DNA from: Mesostigma viride
Lineage: Eukaryota > Streptophyta > Mesostigmatophyceae > Mesostigmatales > Mesostigmataceae
Reading direction: 5' to 3'
NCBI GenBank assembly: GCA_009746045.1
Contig: RPFO01000154.1
Span: 7,738,693-7,802,692, forward strand
Length of the DNA stretch: 64,000 nt
A program made the translations under genes and the position numbers. Below, piece after piece: positions 1-10,625 of the stretch (position 1 is the first letter of the stretch; each line of letters starts with the position of its first letter). The notes below the pieces were generated by a model. It searched no databases, was not told where the DNA came from, and was given only the letters and a program-made list of their open reading frames with translations.

Positions 1-562
1 GGCTGCTGATGGCGGTAGTGCAGGGTATCTTCATTCTCGTCTCTCTGCTGCTCTGGATCAGGTGGTAGCCATTGTGGTCTCGTCTGGGGTTGTTGCTGCT
101 GCATCCGGGGTTGCTGCTGTTGCCATTGCTGCTGTGGTGACCGTTGCTGCTGCTGATGCTGCTGCTGCTGTTGCTGCTGCTGCGGTTGCTGCTGCTGCTG
201 CTACTGCTGCTGCTGTTGCTGCTGCTGCTGTTGCTGCTGCTGTTGCTGCTGTTGCTGCTGCTGCGAGTACTCTTGGAGCCTCTCTCGGTCATTCCTGTCA
301 TCTCCCTGCCTTGTTAAGGCGTCTAGATTGTCCCCATCCGCTGGGAACCTAGGGTTCTGATCTCTGGATCGTGGGAAGCCTTCCGCAGGTCTCTCCATGA
401 CCTCACCTGTATCTGTCCCTGCTTGGACGTGCAGTGGTACCTCTATCCTCTCTGTACCGTGCTCGTGGTTGTCTACCGGTTCTACTCTGTATTCTCTAGA
501 TCTCGTTCTCTAGTCTCTTCCTCTGTATCTCTGGCGTTCCTTGTTTGGGACCGTGTTGGCAT
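1..562 (-). pseudogene. Gypsy-like element G1: broken Gag start with CAG/CTG tract
   Basis: Minus-strand start of a Gag-like protein that runs off the left edge. It corresponds by position to the intact Gag of element G2 (40387-42510): both lie behind a leader containing a GA-rich stretch and accacgt, and both carry a glutamine-rich region. Here the CTG/CAG tract at about 90-260 encodes polyglutamine but is cut by a TAG stop at 201-203. The ATG at 560-562 leads into another frame that soon stops, so at least one frameshift is present. Translations in the other frames of this tract (poly-Ala/Val) are shadows. I read this as a decayed gag. Confidence is moderate because the rest of the protein is outside the window. 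Confidence 0.6.
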
Positions 563-1784
563 GGTGCTCGTACCGGTACCTTACACTGCAGGCAACACCT
601 CCCCAGGAAGGAAGAGAGAGAAAGAGAGAGAGCAACCACGTGCTATAGAGCTATAACTATAGAACCTAATACTACTCCCTAGTAATGGTCTCCTCTACTG
701 TTTGCTAGGGCCAATGGTCAGCTGAGAGAAGGTCACTGTAACTGCTGTCCCCTCCCCCTGACTGCTGAGCGTGGGTGGCTTAGAGCATTCACGTGTGGTG
801 TGCATCCCCTCAGGCAATGGCATGTGTTCCCTAACAAACCTATCTGCATCATGATGTTATCAAACCCTTCCACTTGCACTAGAGTCTTTAGACACTATCT
901 TGTCCTTGATGTGTTCTTCACATGCCTTCCAACTGTAAAATATGGCTGGTCTACCCTCGCCCCCATCATGGGCCACGGCATAGTAAGGAAATCCAGATTG
1001 ACCACCCTTATTTATTCTGTTGCGTCTGGGCATGTTACATCATAGGCTGGCAGAGGCTTGCAAGCAGGAGAGAAAGAGGGGATCCCAGGCTACCTCTAGG
1101 TGCAGTGACCTTTACCAACACAAACGAGGGAGAAGCACAGAGTCTAACACAGCACACGCCCGAGCCTTCCGCGGAACGGGCTATACGCACACACGGAGGT
1201 AAACACCGTCAACACAGTCGGCAACAGCCAGACGGTATCCACCCCCACGACCCCTTGCAGGTCAAACAACGAATGGCCGTCTCCGCGACGTCCATGGGCA
1301 CCAACGACATTTACAACCTATAGAGGGTACAACATATAACATAAACCCCCTACGCGTGCGGTCCCGGAGAGAAAGCGAGCTCGCCAGCTAGCCTTCAGCA
1401 GGCATAGCTTGTAAAGAAAGAATTCTAACTAGGGGACGTACCATCTTCGATGACGTTAATCCCTCCTGAGCTGGCCGCCACCCGGTGTCGTTGAAGGCAA
1501 GCCCTGGCCGCCACTAGGTGTCGTTGAAAACAGGAGAGCTGAACGCTATCGTTGACAGCACCTCACCACAGGACTATTGCTAGCCCCGCCGAGTATCCCA
1601 GACTGGCCGCTTGCTGCCTAGGTCGTCGTTGAATCCCTTTACGGGCTGGCCGCCGGCCTGACAGCAATCGTTGAATTCCGGAACCTCTACCTACGCCAAG
1701 CTTCGTCTTGGTATCCTAATTGGCTCACTAACCCTCTCCGCGAGAGTTAGCTAACCTTTCCAGCACATTTCCTCCGATAACCAG
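563..1784 (-). other. G1 untranslated leader with repeated CTGGCCGCC...TCGTTGAA units
   Basis: Region between the 5' LTR (1785-2368) and gag of the minus-strand element G1. No convincing coding sequence. On the plus strand, 1465-1680 contains four to five diverged units of about 30 bp. Each starts near ctggccgcc and ends with tcgttgaa. The same array occurs at the same place in G2 (43346-43565), so it is a conserved leader feature. A packaging or dimerisation signal is a possible role, which is inference. Confidence 0.6.
1771..1784 (-). other. Probable primer-binding site of G1
   Basis: Directly inside the 5' LTR, the element strand reads CTGGTTATCGGAGG. TGG followed by a tRNA-complementary stretch is the usual primer-binding-site layout. 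The primer tRNA would end in TCCGATAACCA. The same sequence is present in G2 at 43661-43674. The tRNA identity was not determined. Confidence 0.55.
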
Positions 1785-2368
1785 TGTTACGTCCCTGCCC
1801 AGACACCCTAGCCTGAGCTACGTAGCGAAAGACCCTTCTTGCCGGAATTAGGAATAATTCAAGATAGCCTAAAGTAGGTTGCGCTTCACGACGTGAGTCG
1901 TGAGATATCTGGCATCACGGCTTGATGCCAAGCTAATTAGTACACACTTATATTGGCTAGCAATACCAATTACAAATGGATAATTGCCCCGGGCTCAATG
2001 TGTAGGCGTATTCGCACTTATCATTCATTAAACCAAGAGGACGAGACTCTCGTCCTCGGACCAATTTAACCTAGGTTGGTTGCGGCGCAGATACACGCCA
2101 ATTTCCCTAGAACAATCCGAGTCACTCATTCCACGTAGGATCCGGGCCGACATCGACCCTCAACTATAGGATCCACGCCTAGAACTACGGACGGACTCAG
2201 AACTGGCGCGGCGCCACGGCACCGGCCCCTAAAAGGACAACCTAGGACCAAAATAACTAGTCCAATTCACACAATAGCCAAGGTCCATAAAACCCAAGTC
2301 CAATAGACCAAACAGCCTTAGTAATTTATTCCATTGTTACGTCCGACCAAAAGGGCTGGGACGTAACA
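1785..2368 (-). repeat. 5' LTR of Gypsy-like element G1, 584 bp
   Basis: Begins tgttacgtccc and ends gggacgtaaca, a perfect 11-bp terminal inverted repeat with TG...CA ends. Its interior resembles the G2 LTRs (for example gcttcacgac, gtcgtgagatatctggca, cttgatgccaagctaatta). It interrupts the reverse transcriptase of copia-C: the copia reading frame is normal up to LPVYAS at 2369 and becomes LTR sequence beyond it. The expected TSD is gctag (2369-2373), but the other copy lies outside the window. Confidence 0.85.
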
Positions 2369-3428
2369 GCTAGCATACACAGGTAAATCATGCCACCTAC
2401 CCAGCAATAAACATGGGTCCACAGATGACACCTTCAACCCACAGTGCTTAGTCAAGAAGTCTTCCAAGGTGAGCCTCCAAATGATGGGACTGGACCTGAG
2501 ACCTTCTAGACCCTTCAGAATCAGCAGGTAGCTAGACTGGAGCTCTGCCTCCCAGGCTACAGGAACTGGCACATGAAATGGAGTAACTTTCACAATGCCA
2601 CACCTGCTGAGCCACACTGGGATCACCCTTCAGAAATGCTCTCTTGAAATCTAGCAGAACTGAAGACATATCAGCACCCTGGTTCAGCATACCGACATAC
2701 AGGCACAATAAAATACGCCATGTATCATGTAGCATCCCAGGTGTATACAACTCCTCGCCTAGAAGATCCCCGGTACCACGGTATTCATTAACAAGAACTG
2801 GACGCACATGGGGAATAGACACCCCCTCCACCTCCTTCCGCTTGATGACAAATCTGAGCTTCGACCGTGTACTGTATGGGGGAACTTCATTCACAGGCTG
2901 ACAGCAGTCAAACTGCAACCACTCCTCTAGAGCCTTGGCAAATGCTAGCCTCCAGGCTTCAAACATCAGAGGAGAACTCATTTCCTGGACAAGCTGATCA
3001 TAGCTAAGAGGAGAATGAGCAGCCAGTGATCTCTTAGTAATACCAATACTGCTAGGATGAAGAGCAGCTGGCATCACAAGACTGGAAGCCACAGGAATCT
3101 GATCCTCAGGCCACTGCACATTCTTGATCGCTTTCACAGAATTAAATACACTGGTAAGGGAGGTTTTGAAATTGACCAAGGGTATGCTACCCCAGCCAAA
3201 CTTTCTCAGCTTATCAGATGCCACAACAGTTCTAGGAGAGCTCAGAAAATTTTGACCCAAGATGATAGGGCCATCATAATCTTCAAGCACAAGAAATGTG
3301 ACATCCTCACCCATGAAGGGTACCAGCACCTCTCCCAATACCATAATGTGTGTCCTGCCACTAAAGTCAGGCACCCAAGCACAACTAGGCGAAAGCACCT
3401 GCCGTTGACCTGTATGTTGAGATCCCAT
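2369..3428 (-). pseudogene. Copia-C pol: end of aspartic protease plus first half of reverse transcriptase
   Basis: The frame starting at 3428 carries the second half of a retropepsin (ILGQNFL) followed by the reverse transcriptase fingers. It includes LLDFKRAFLKGD with the first catalytic Asp and the conserved YTPGMLHDTWRILLCLYVG block. A second frame (2626-2369) continues with LKGLEGLRSSPIIW and SSVDPCLL up to LPVYAS, where G1 is inserted just before the expected HGDD box. The change of frame near 2580 and the G1 insertion make it non-functional. Its closest relative here is copia-A pol (10626-14183). Confidence 0.8.
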
Positions 3429-4227
3429 AACAGAAACCTCAGCATTGGTATCTACCTCTACTGTAGGACAGCATCCTCGGACTCCTCCAACTGGCTGAGC
3501 TTGGACACCCGAGGTCCTTGCTTGGCTTTTTGCATAGCCAGCACCACATCTTTCAGGCCCACTCCTCTATGCTTAGTGAGGCTAGAGGAGACCACATCTG
3601 CCTGTCCTAAGGATGGAGAGTTAACCGATCCAGGGGTCTGGCCAGGACTTACCCGGGGATTACTTCCAGCTTGAACGTGATGATCAGGGATGACGTCATG
3701 ACCAACTGGCAAGGTTGTCACATCAGGAGATACTGCCTCTGCTTCAGCACCCCTTAGACGTACATATGACCACGACAGACGGTGCACATTCTGGGGAGGA
3801 TCCTCCATCTTCACCCAGCACTTGTGCCCAGCTAGTTCCACCCTGGTCACTACTCCAGGGTGCCAGCTACCACGCTTGCCTGCAAGCTTGGGCTCTTTCC
3901 ACACAATTTCCCTCTGGCCAACAACAGGTTTCAGAACACTCCAGCCCTTGTCTTTCTGCCTCAACTTGGCAAACTTGAAGATAAGGCTATCTTTCCAGGC
4001 TTGCTCAACCTCAGTAGGGAGCTCCCGAAGATGCAATGATAATGGAGTCACAGGGACCTCTCCAACATACATGGATGCCCTGACATTTAATCTGTCCTCA
4101 ACTGACCTCAACCAGGCCGTCTTGATAATAGCTGGAACCAATCTGGGAATCTTCTTCTCCGTCAGCAGAATAGTCTTGAGCTCTCTGATTGTCCTCTCCA
4201 CCACGCCTTGACTGCCATGGGACTCCC
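3429..4227 (-). pseudogene. Copia-C pol: integrase end, integrase C-terminal domain and protease start
   Basis: The minus-strand frame continues from SHGSQGVVERTI, which carries the catalytic Glu of the integrase core. It then gives a C-terminal SH3-like region (DKGWSVLKP, VVWKEP, GKRGSWHPGVVTRVE) and a linker. The protease active-site segment DTNAEVSV lies near 3445 in the frame leading into the next piece. The integrase therefore precedes the protease. A stop or frame change around 3458 separates the pieces. The upstream half is displaced by the solo LTR at 4228-5049. Confidence 0.75.
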
Positions 4228-5049
4228 TGTTAGGGATATTATATCCACCTGGCCACAATATATCCCAGCCTGATTTCTATCTTGTTGGATTTATTCCATA
4301 TGGACTGGGAATTTGATAGCTATGATAAGCTAGATGAATCGGGCTCAATGAGCTGATCAATATCCATGTGCCATAGTCCTATACTTGGACATGGATGACT
4401 TGTACCCTGAGTCAGCCTAGTAGCATCACGTATTTGATTGACAAGTGGTGCTATGGCCTATTGGACAAGTGTTTGGTCCATGAGCTGACAAGTGTTGGCA
4501 GCTCATGATGACACATGTTATGACTTACATGATGACAAGTGGGTAGACTCATTGCATGACACTTGTCACTCCAAGGAAAAGAGATGTGTCACTTTATTGA
4601 TTATGTTATGTGGCACATTATTATGTAGACACTTGGCATCTAGCTATTATGCCAGCTCTTTGGATCATGTCTAGAATGTTCTAGGAATGTTCTAAGAATA
4701 TGCCAGGAATATTCCTGGAATATACTGAGAATATGCTGGGAGTATGCTAGGAATATGCTAGGATGTTTCTACAAGCTTCTGTGATGATGTCATTGCTGAT
4801 GTCATCCTTCCTAGCCTAAAAGGTATAAAAGGAAACTGCCCCCTAAGGGCAGGTACCTCCATTTAACCTCTATTGTACCTCCATTCAAACTCTTTTCCTA
4901 ATCTCTAAGCCTATGAAATAAAACTCTTTTTCTGGTCTCTCTTCCATTGTCTTCAAGCTCAGTCTTTCATCACCTGCAAGGTGAAAGGGTAGCAAGGCCA
5001 AGCACAAGGCATTGTGTAAAACCCATTAGTTTCCTCTACTTTTCCAACA
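4228..5049 (+). mobile_element. Solo LTR of another family inside copia-C, 822 bp
   Basis: Starts tgttaggg and ends ttccaaca, flanked by the direct repeat ctccc at 4223-4227 and 5050-5054. Removing it and one ctccc restores alignment of copia-C integrase with copia-A. It contains ggtataaaagg near 4820 (TATA-like) and an aataaa near 4917 (polyadenylation-like), consistent with a plus-strand LTR. No internal region is present, so it is a recombined solo LTR. A 5'-truncated relative lies at 47808-48283. Confidence 0.9.
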
Positions 5050-5054
5050 CTCCC

Positions 5055-5711
5055 TGTGTACAACAAATAACTCAGGGAGGTCTTCATGCCCCATGCAGCA
5101 CTCAAATTCTAAATCACACTGCAGCTGGATCACTGGTTTCATTCTGCGGGTTTCATCCAGGATCTGATAGCCTGGAGCCCAGCCACCAAACATGGCTTAG
5201 ACTTGTCTTGCAACAGCTCCAGCACCTTGTACTTGGTGTATCTGTCAACACCAACCAACAAAATCAGTTTCCTGATTTCTTGGATATCACATTGTACATA
5301 TCCAGGCTGCAACACAGGTTGTCTGACATGAGACTTCTTAGGCTTGGGAGCAACCAGCCTACAGGAACAAGCCTCAGCAACCTGCTTTACTGCATTAAAC
5401 AAAGATGTCCCTCCCAGCCTCCTTGCAAACTGGAGTGCCTGGGCAGCATGACCAAACATGTGATGCAATCTCAATGCAATATTGGACACAATAGACATTT
5501 TATTAAATACAGGTGAGGTGCTTGGAACAGCACTCTCACTTACAACCAAGCTCCCCATTGCATCATTCAGGCCATCAGCCTCATCCTCCTCCTCTAAAGG
5601 AGCCTCCTGCCCTAAGGCAGGACTTCCACGCTCCAACATTGAAGGAGTACGCAAACTACCTCCAAGAGCCATGTGGGAACGTTGTTGCCTTGTGGTAACT
5701 GCTTTCACCAC
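5055..5711 (-). pseudogene. Copia-C pol: integrase zinc-binding domain and start of catalytic core
   Basis: A 190-residue frame with the integrase HHCC region (LHHMFGHAAQAL ... CSCRLV) and the first catalytic Asp segment (VQCDIQEIRKLILLVGVDRYTKYK). The frame ends around 5139 with a stop, although homology to copia-A continues to 5055, indicating a small indel. The second catalytic Asp region lies in that frameshifted stretch, and the Glu lies beyond the solo LTR. A short acidic linker with a repeated VESLP motif lies upstream at 5656-5898 in another frame. Confidence 0.8.
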
Positions 5712-6206
5712 GGTGACGTGGGAAGACCCATGCAGTCACTACCCCATTGTGTTCTTCCTCCATGGATGCACCCTCAACCTGTGCAGGGAGACTCTCAACC
5801 TCAAGTGGGAGACTCTCAACCTGTGCAGGGAGCAAATCAACTTCATCCAGAGTAATGGGGGGGTCACTGTTAGCCCCCTCCCTGGCGGACCCTAGCAAGC
5901 CCAGGGAAGGCTGAGCCTGTCAGGTTGGGTTGTTATACCCTCCTTGGCCCCTTTACTTACGCCAGCGAGGGCAGTCCTTACGGATGTGGCCCTGCTGGTG
6001 GCAGAAATAGCGTGTGATACGAGGTGTCCCCACCCCAGGTGGTCCCCGCTGGGACCCCACCCTGTTGAAATCAAATCTGGGACGCTGAGCCGCTGGCTGC
6101 TCCTGGGAAGGACCTCCACGACGCTTGAAGCCACTGAAGCCATTGTTGGCCTGGAAGCCCCCACGCTTGGAAGGTCCTGACCTTGGTGGGCCATAACCGT
6201 TGGAGG
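5712..6206 (-). pseudogene. Copia-C gag end: degenerate zinc knuckle and gag-pol junction
   Basis: The last part of copia-C Gag after the copia-B insertion. A knuckle-like segment RYFCHQQGHIRKDC is readable near 5965-6010; copia-A has CYFCQGKGHFRNEC, so the first zinc-binding Cys has become Arg. A TAA follows, then a TGA at 5920-5922 in the same frame, after which the frame is open into pol (5898-5656). The TGA occupies the place of the in-frame TGA in copia-A and copia-D. Non-functional as it stands. Confidence 0.65.
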
Positions 6207-6211
6207 GCTGC

Positions 6212-6685
6212 AGTTAGATTGCGACGGGATATATTGCTTGAAGACACAGTGAATGCAATGAGCAGTGAATGCTTGGTTCATTAGAAAATAGGTTTACCCT
6301 TTATCAACGTTCCTCTCACCGGCTGCGCCGCCAGTGACCGTTGGGTGCAGACCGTTGGCCCGAGGCCACACGATGACAGGTAGCAGTCTAGTCACTGCAT
6401 CGTGCGATCACAGATCAATGCACGCTGCAGTACGGTCCCTATCTAGGATACTCTAGTACCGTCCAATGACAGGACACTACGTATACTGGGTACTGACATC
6501 TGTCACGTACCTCAGTACCCAAAGTACCTATCTAGGGAAACGTATGCGACTCGACTAGCATTCCTATCTGCATAGCCCACGTGGTATTTATATTCACATA
6601 CCAACGTAGGTTTACAAGGCTTATTCATACGTTGTATTCACAATGCCTTTGAGACTTAGTCTACAGCAAAGCATGGAGACTAACT
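6212..6685 (+). repeat. 5' LTR of copia-B
   Basis: 474 bp, starting agttagattg and ending gagactaact, matched by 22108-22581. Contains a tatttatatt promoter-like stretch near 6584 after a ccacgtgg motif. The termini are not TG...CA; the assignment rests on the matching pair and the gctgc TSD. Confidence 0.9.
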
Positions 6686-6906
6686 CCAGTATTGTTTTAT
6701 TAATTATTTCTTAATGCAGGTCTGCACCCCCAACATTATTGTTATTGTTTTTAAGTTGATTAGGGGTACAAAAGAGACATGGCTGGTTGAGCCAAGTTGG
6801 TGACAGCTGGCTGTTCTGGCCAGGTGTTATATTGCACATTAAATAAGGTGTACACAGCTGGCTGGTTCTAACTTTTTTGTATCTAACTTGAATTTTATTT
6901 GCTACC
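6686..6906 (+). other. Copia-B leader
   Basis: 221 bp between the 5' LTR and gag. No extra ORF here, in contrast to copia-A, C and D. No clear tRNA-complementary TGG site follows the LTR. Confidence 0.5.
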
Positions 6907-9178
6907 ATGGCTATCACGAACAAGAATGTCGCTAAGAAGCTTACCTACAACGAGGATGATGATGGGCAGGATAGGCGGATGCCCAAAGACAACAACCAGA
7001 AGCCGGCTGGCGATGCGGCCATTTCCAAGAAAAAGAAAAAGAACAAAAAGACTCACAATGTTTGCCAGGACGAGGGGACGGCGGCTGCAAAGCCGACCGA
7101 CCTACCCCCCTCCCCTGAGAAGCCGGAGGCCGAGACGGCTCCCCCCCGGGGGACCGGCTTACCCTCGACTCCGGCGGCTGCCCCAGCCGCAACCACGGCT
7201 GGAGCGGCCATGGCTGCGGAGCCCTCGGTGGTAAACCCCACTGAGGCTCCCCAGTTCGGCCCTCCGTTGCCAACTATTCGGGAGCTTCTGCCCCGTCAGA
7301 CGGCTTCGGTGGCGCCGGACGGGGCGATCACGTTTCGCCCCGCCACATCTGATATTCGTGTTCCCTTCGCTCAGGGACACAACCACATTGAGCTTCAGTT
7401 TGGGCGACCATCGTCCCTTCTTCGCAAGAAGAAGGACATGGAAAGCATTAAGCTCGCACGGGTGGTGCGTAAACCCGTGGAGCCCATCGGAGGACAACCA
7501 ATGTCCGACGATGAGGTCTCCGACACTGCCAGTCTCCCCGATGGGGAGACTGAGATCACTCTTACCCCAGCGCTCCTGGCGGTCGAGCAGGCCGCGCTGG
7601 TGGCTAATGAAGAACGCCGAGCGAGGCAGCGAGACCGGGAGGTCCGTCGAGAGGCGGCTTTTCGGCTCGCCGCTAAGCGGCAAGAATATGAGGAGGAGGC
7701 CGCCCGTCGTCTGGCCACCCACCAGGCGATGGCGGATGCGTACCGCGAGGCCACTCAGCGGCTACGCGACCTCCTCAAAAATGCTGACTATCCGATGGAC
7801 TATTCGGATGGTCAAGACCTGGCCGAGCTTGCTCGGTCAGCACATTTTAAAGCAATGTCCTCCATAACCCAAGCCAGGGTCACGGAGGCCATCTTGGCCA
7901 AGCATGGGGTGGTAGCTGAAGAAGCCCCCCCGCTGGAAACCACCAGCAAGAAACCCTCTCCTCCCCAACCCTTGCAGTACAAGGAGGGCCTGCTGGCCCT
8001 GGGCCCGAGGAAGGGCAAAGAGGCGGACTGTCCTGTCCGGCCTGCTATGATAATGGGAGACCCACTCCCTGACATTCCCGAGGATGAGGCTGCCTTTCAG
8101 GCGGCCCTCCGGGAGCATGAGGTACGCAAGGAGATGAAGCGTCTCATGCGGGAGGAGGCAGCGAGGAGAGCGGCGGCAGACACCCCTGCCCGCCCCTCCA
8201 CCGCTGGGGCTGGACCCAGTGGGGTTCCCCGGACCCCCCGGACTCCCCCGGGCCACCACGGCCCCCCCTCCCCCTCCCCCACCACCCCAGGTTCGCCCTG
8301 TGGGTTGGGGCCCCCTCCCCAACCAGGGGGGGTGGCCAGGACCCCAGGAGGCCCTGGGGGGAGGTCAAGAGGTGCCTAGGGCACCCACCCAACCTGCTGA
8401 GGCCCCCCCAAGGACGGGGGATATCCAGGAACAGCTCGCCATTCTCCAGGCTCAGCTGGCCTCGTTGCAAGACCAGCAGTTAACAGCTAACCAGCTGCAA
8501 ACTGTCGAGGGCCTGCGCGCCCTGATGTCGCGGTATGAGCGGGGGACCATCAACCTGGACCCCACCCGCCTGCAACAAGCAACCGACGTCTTCTTGAGGG
8601 CCAACCCCCCTCTCACAGGTGTGTTTAACCCTCATAAAAAGGAATCCAAAATCAATATTGCTGGCTTGCCTGAGGGTCACACTGTTGAACAAGCTAAACA
8701 ATTTGTCTTTGCTCTGGAGTATGGGATGGAAGGCCTCAACCTTAGACATCAGTTTAAGGCTCTCAGGGCCTCATCCACATTCCATCAATCATCTCCTGCA
8801 ATTAGAGCATTGATTCAAACCTATCAGGAACGCACCCTGACACCTGAAGCAGCCATTGAACAGTGGCCTACCTTTATCACTGATCTGAAACAGCTAGTGC
8901 TTACCAATAACCACATGGAAGCAGTAGAACGTTTCAATTGGCTTGCTGCATATAAGGTGAACAAGAATAACCTTTCTGGGGATGCAAAAACATACAGGGT
9001 AATGATAGAGAAAGACCTTGAGCTTCTCAAGCTCCAACCAAGGTATCTCATCCACACCTGGCTAACAAAAGCTAATTTGCAACCTTCTGTCCTGGCTACC
9101 CTGCTTACAGGCCTCAAGTCCCTCTGGGACAACTTCAGAGCTGCCATGCTCTATATCGAGGAGGCAGTGGACCCCCTG
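6907..9178 (+). pseudogene. gag: Copia-B Gag, N-terminal and capsid region (frameshifted)
   Basis: Starts at ATG 6907 in a good initiation context (taccatggc). The first 490 residues include a Lys-rich N terminus, a charged predicted coiled coil (about residues 215-330, rich in EERRARQRDREVRREAA-like sequence) and a Pro-rich stretch. The frame is lost in a C-run region around 8258-8300. The capsid-like part continues in a second frame (8219-9178) with FPGLPEGHT-type and AYKVNKNN blocks shared with copia-E Gag. It is cut by copia-A at 9178/9179 and resumes in frame at 17995. The frameshift could be mutation; nothing shows it is programmed. Confidence 0.8.
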
Positions 9179-9877
9179 AGTTAAACTTTCTTAGCACACG
9201 CAATGTGAAGGATATGGTTGCAATGCAGCAATGTGTGAATATGGTTGGAAACGGAGCTTTGTTAAATCGGATAATGTTTACAGCGCTCACACACTTGAGG
9301 CTTGTACACGCGCTTGCCAAGTCAAGGCACAACACGTGAGGCGGGCTCGCAAGAGATGCCCATTTGGCACTGGCCTATTGTTTATATACTTGTGCACTGT
9401 GCTTGCTAGTCCTGAGCAGCCTAGGAGGCCTGCTCAGTAATAACACCCCCGGTACAGTATTCACTACCTGTACAGCGCCCAGTTCCTATACAGTAGGTCT
9501 GCCATACAGGCACAGTGACCACAGAGTACAGTCACCACAGTGATTATTGCATCTGCACCTAGAAGTCCAGGACTAAGCCTGCGGTACCAACAGACCACAG
9601 GTTAAGGTTCCTATTTCCTGCGTACGACGTATTAATCCAATACCGTCGTAGGTACAGCACCTAATTCCTGTCAGCCCAGGAATTACTGTCGACCCCATAT
9701 GTCGTCGGCAAATATTCACGTCCGACTTAGAAGAACAGCCGGCTCGCGCTCGCGCGCGACCGGGAAGTCGGAACGCCATAACTTTCTTGATACTTGTCGG
9801 AATGAACTCGTTCCGGTGCCGCTGGAATCGCAGAGATATGCCGAATCAGGATCACGCCAATGCGCTTGGCGTTAACT
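9179..9877 (-). repeat. 3' LTR of copia-A
   Basis: Begins agttaaac and ends gcgttaact on the plus strand. Contains gtatataaac on the minus strand near 9379-9389, a candidate TATA box. Matched by 17291-17989. Confidence 0.92.
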
Positions 9878-9897
9878 CCAATCCTTTCTTTTCTTGA
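9878..9897 (-). other. Polypurine tract of copia-A
   Basis: On the element strand AAGAAAAGAAAGGATTGG lies immediately before the 3' LTR. Copia-D has the very similar AAAAGAAGAAAGGGTTGG at 35918-35935. This position and composition fit the plus-strand primer of LTR retrotransposons. Confidence 0.75.
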
Positions 9898-10625
9898 GCT
9901 GTAGCAGCTCACACAAGTCTACATACAAACACACACAATGGGTACTGGATATCCTCCCCAGACTACAAGTCACAACCCGCTGGGCATGACAGTCAGCTTG
10001 GATTCCTTATTATATGTACATAGCACCCATACTGGCTCAGGAGCACAAACAAATTACAATGAGTCCCTATCCCTTCACGGGAGGCTCGTTGTGTTACCCA
10101 TGTACAAGAGGTTGGCCAACTGTGGCAGCCCATAGGTGTTCAGCTAAGAACTTGAGAAGTATGTACAACCTTCAGGACCTTAGGCGAAACCCCACAGATC
10201 ACCCACAACAGCTCATCAGAAAACATTGCTGACCCCCAGACGGGAGTCGGCGCCGGTCTGCTGCCCCTTATCGAACCAGACACAACATCTACGCGAAGCA
10301 CATGCAAAACACAAGCTCCCATACTCGTTCCAACCGTGGAAAATCAGGGGACCTGTCGCCACCTCACCAGCATGGTGGATGGGTCAGCCAGTCCGTGAAA
10401 CTCCGCCTTAAGACGGCACCAGGGAATCGAACCCCGCCCACAAACCACAGATCTGGGGAAACCTCAGACTGAGATGAAAACCCCAGATAGACATCTCTCC
10501 ATCAGAGACAATGTCAGACATTCCCACACCAGAGACATGTCTCACCCCTCAAGGTGTGCTCAGGATTATGTACAATCAAGCTCCCAGCCTGATATCCAGA
10601 GACTTAAGCACCCAGCTCTCAGCTT
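9898..10625 (-). other. Copia-A 3' untranslated region with T-arm-like motif
   Basis: No coding sequence. On the element strand, GGCGGGGTTCGATTCCCTG (10420-10438) resembles a tRNA T-arm / pol III B box. It sits about 540 bp before the 3' LTR. Copia-D carries a matching motif about 500 bp before its 3' LTR (35415-35434). Confidence 0.5.

Noticed and set aside
62-352. Ala/Val-rich ORF at the left edge
   Set aside because: Antisense reading of the CTG tract that encodes Gln in the broken Gag on the other strand.
8219-8379. Overlap of the two copia-B gag frames as programmed frameshifting
   Set aside because: It lies in a C-rich region prone to indels with no conserved slippery site, and other frame breaks in the same element show decay.
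9179-9877. Reading the 699-bp and 474-bp repeats as DNA transposons or MITEs because they lack TG...CA
   Set aside because: They occur as direct pairs flanking retroelement coding regions, with a single TSD outside each pair, and purine tracts adjoin the 3' copies of A and D.
6212-9877. Gag at 6907-9178 as an element flanked by two different LTR types
   Set aside because: The 474-bp and 699-bp LTRs each have their own partner further right; the gag continues in frame at 17995.
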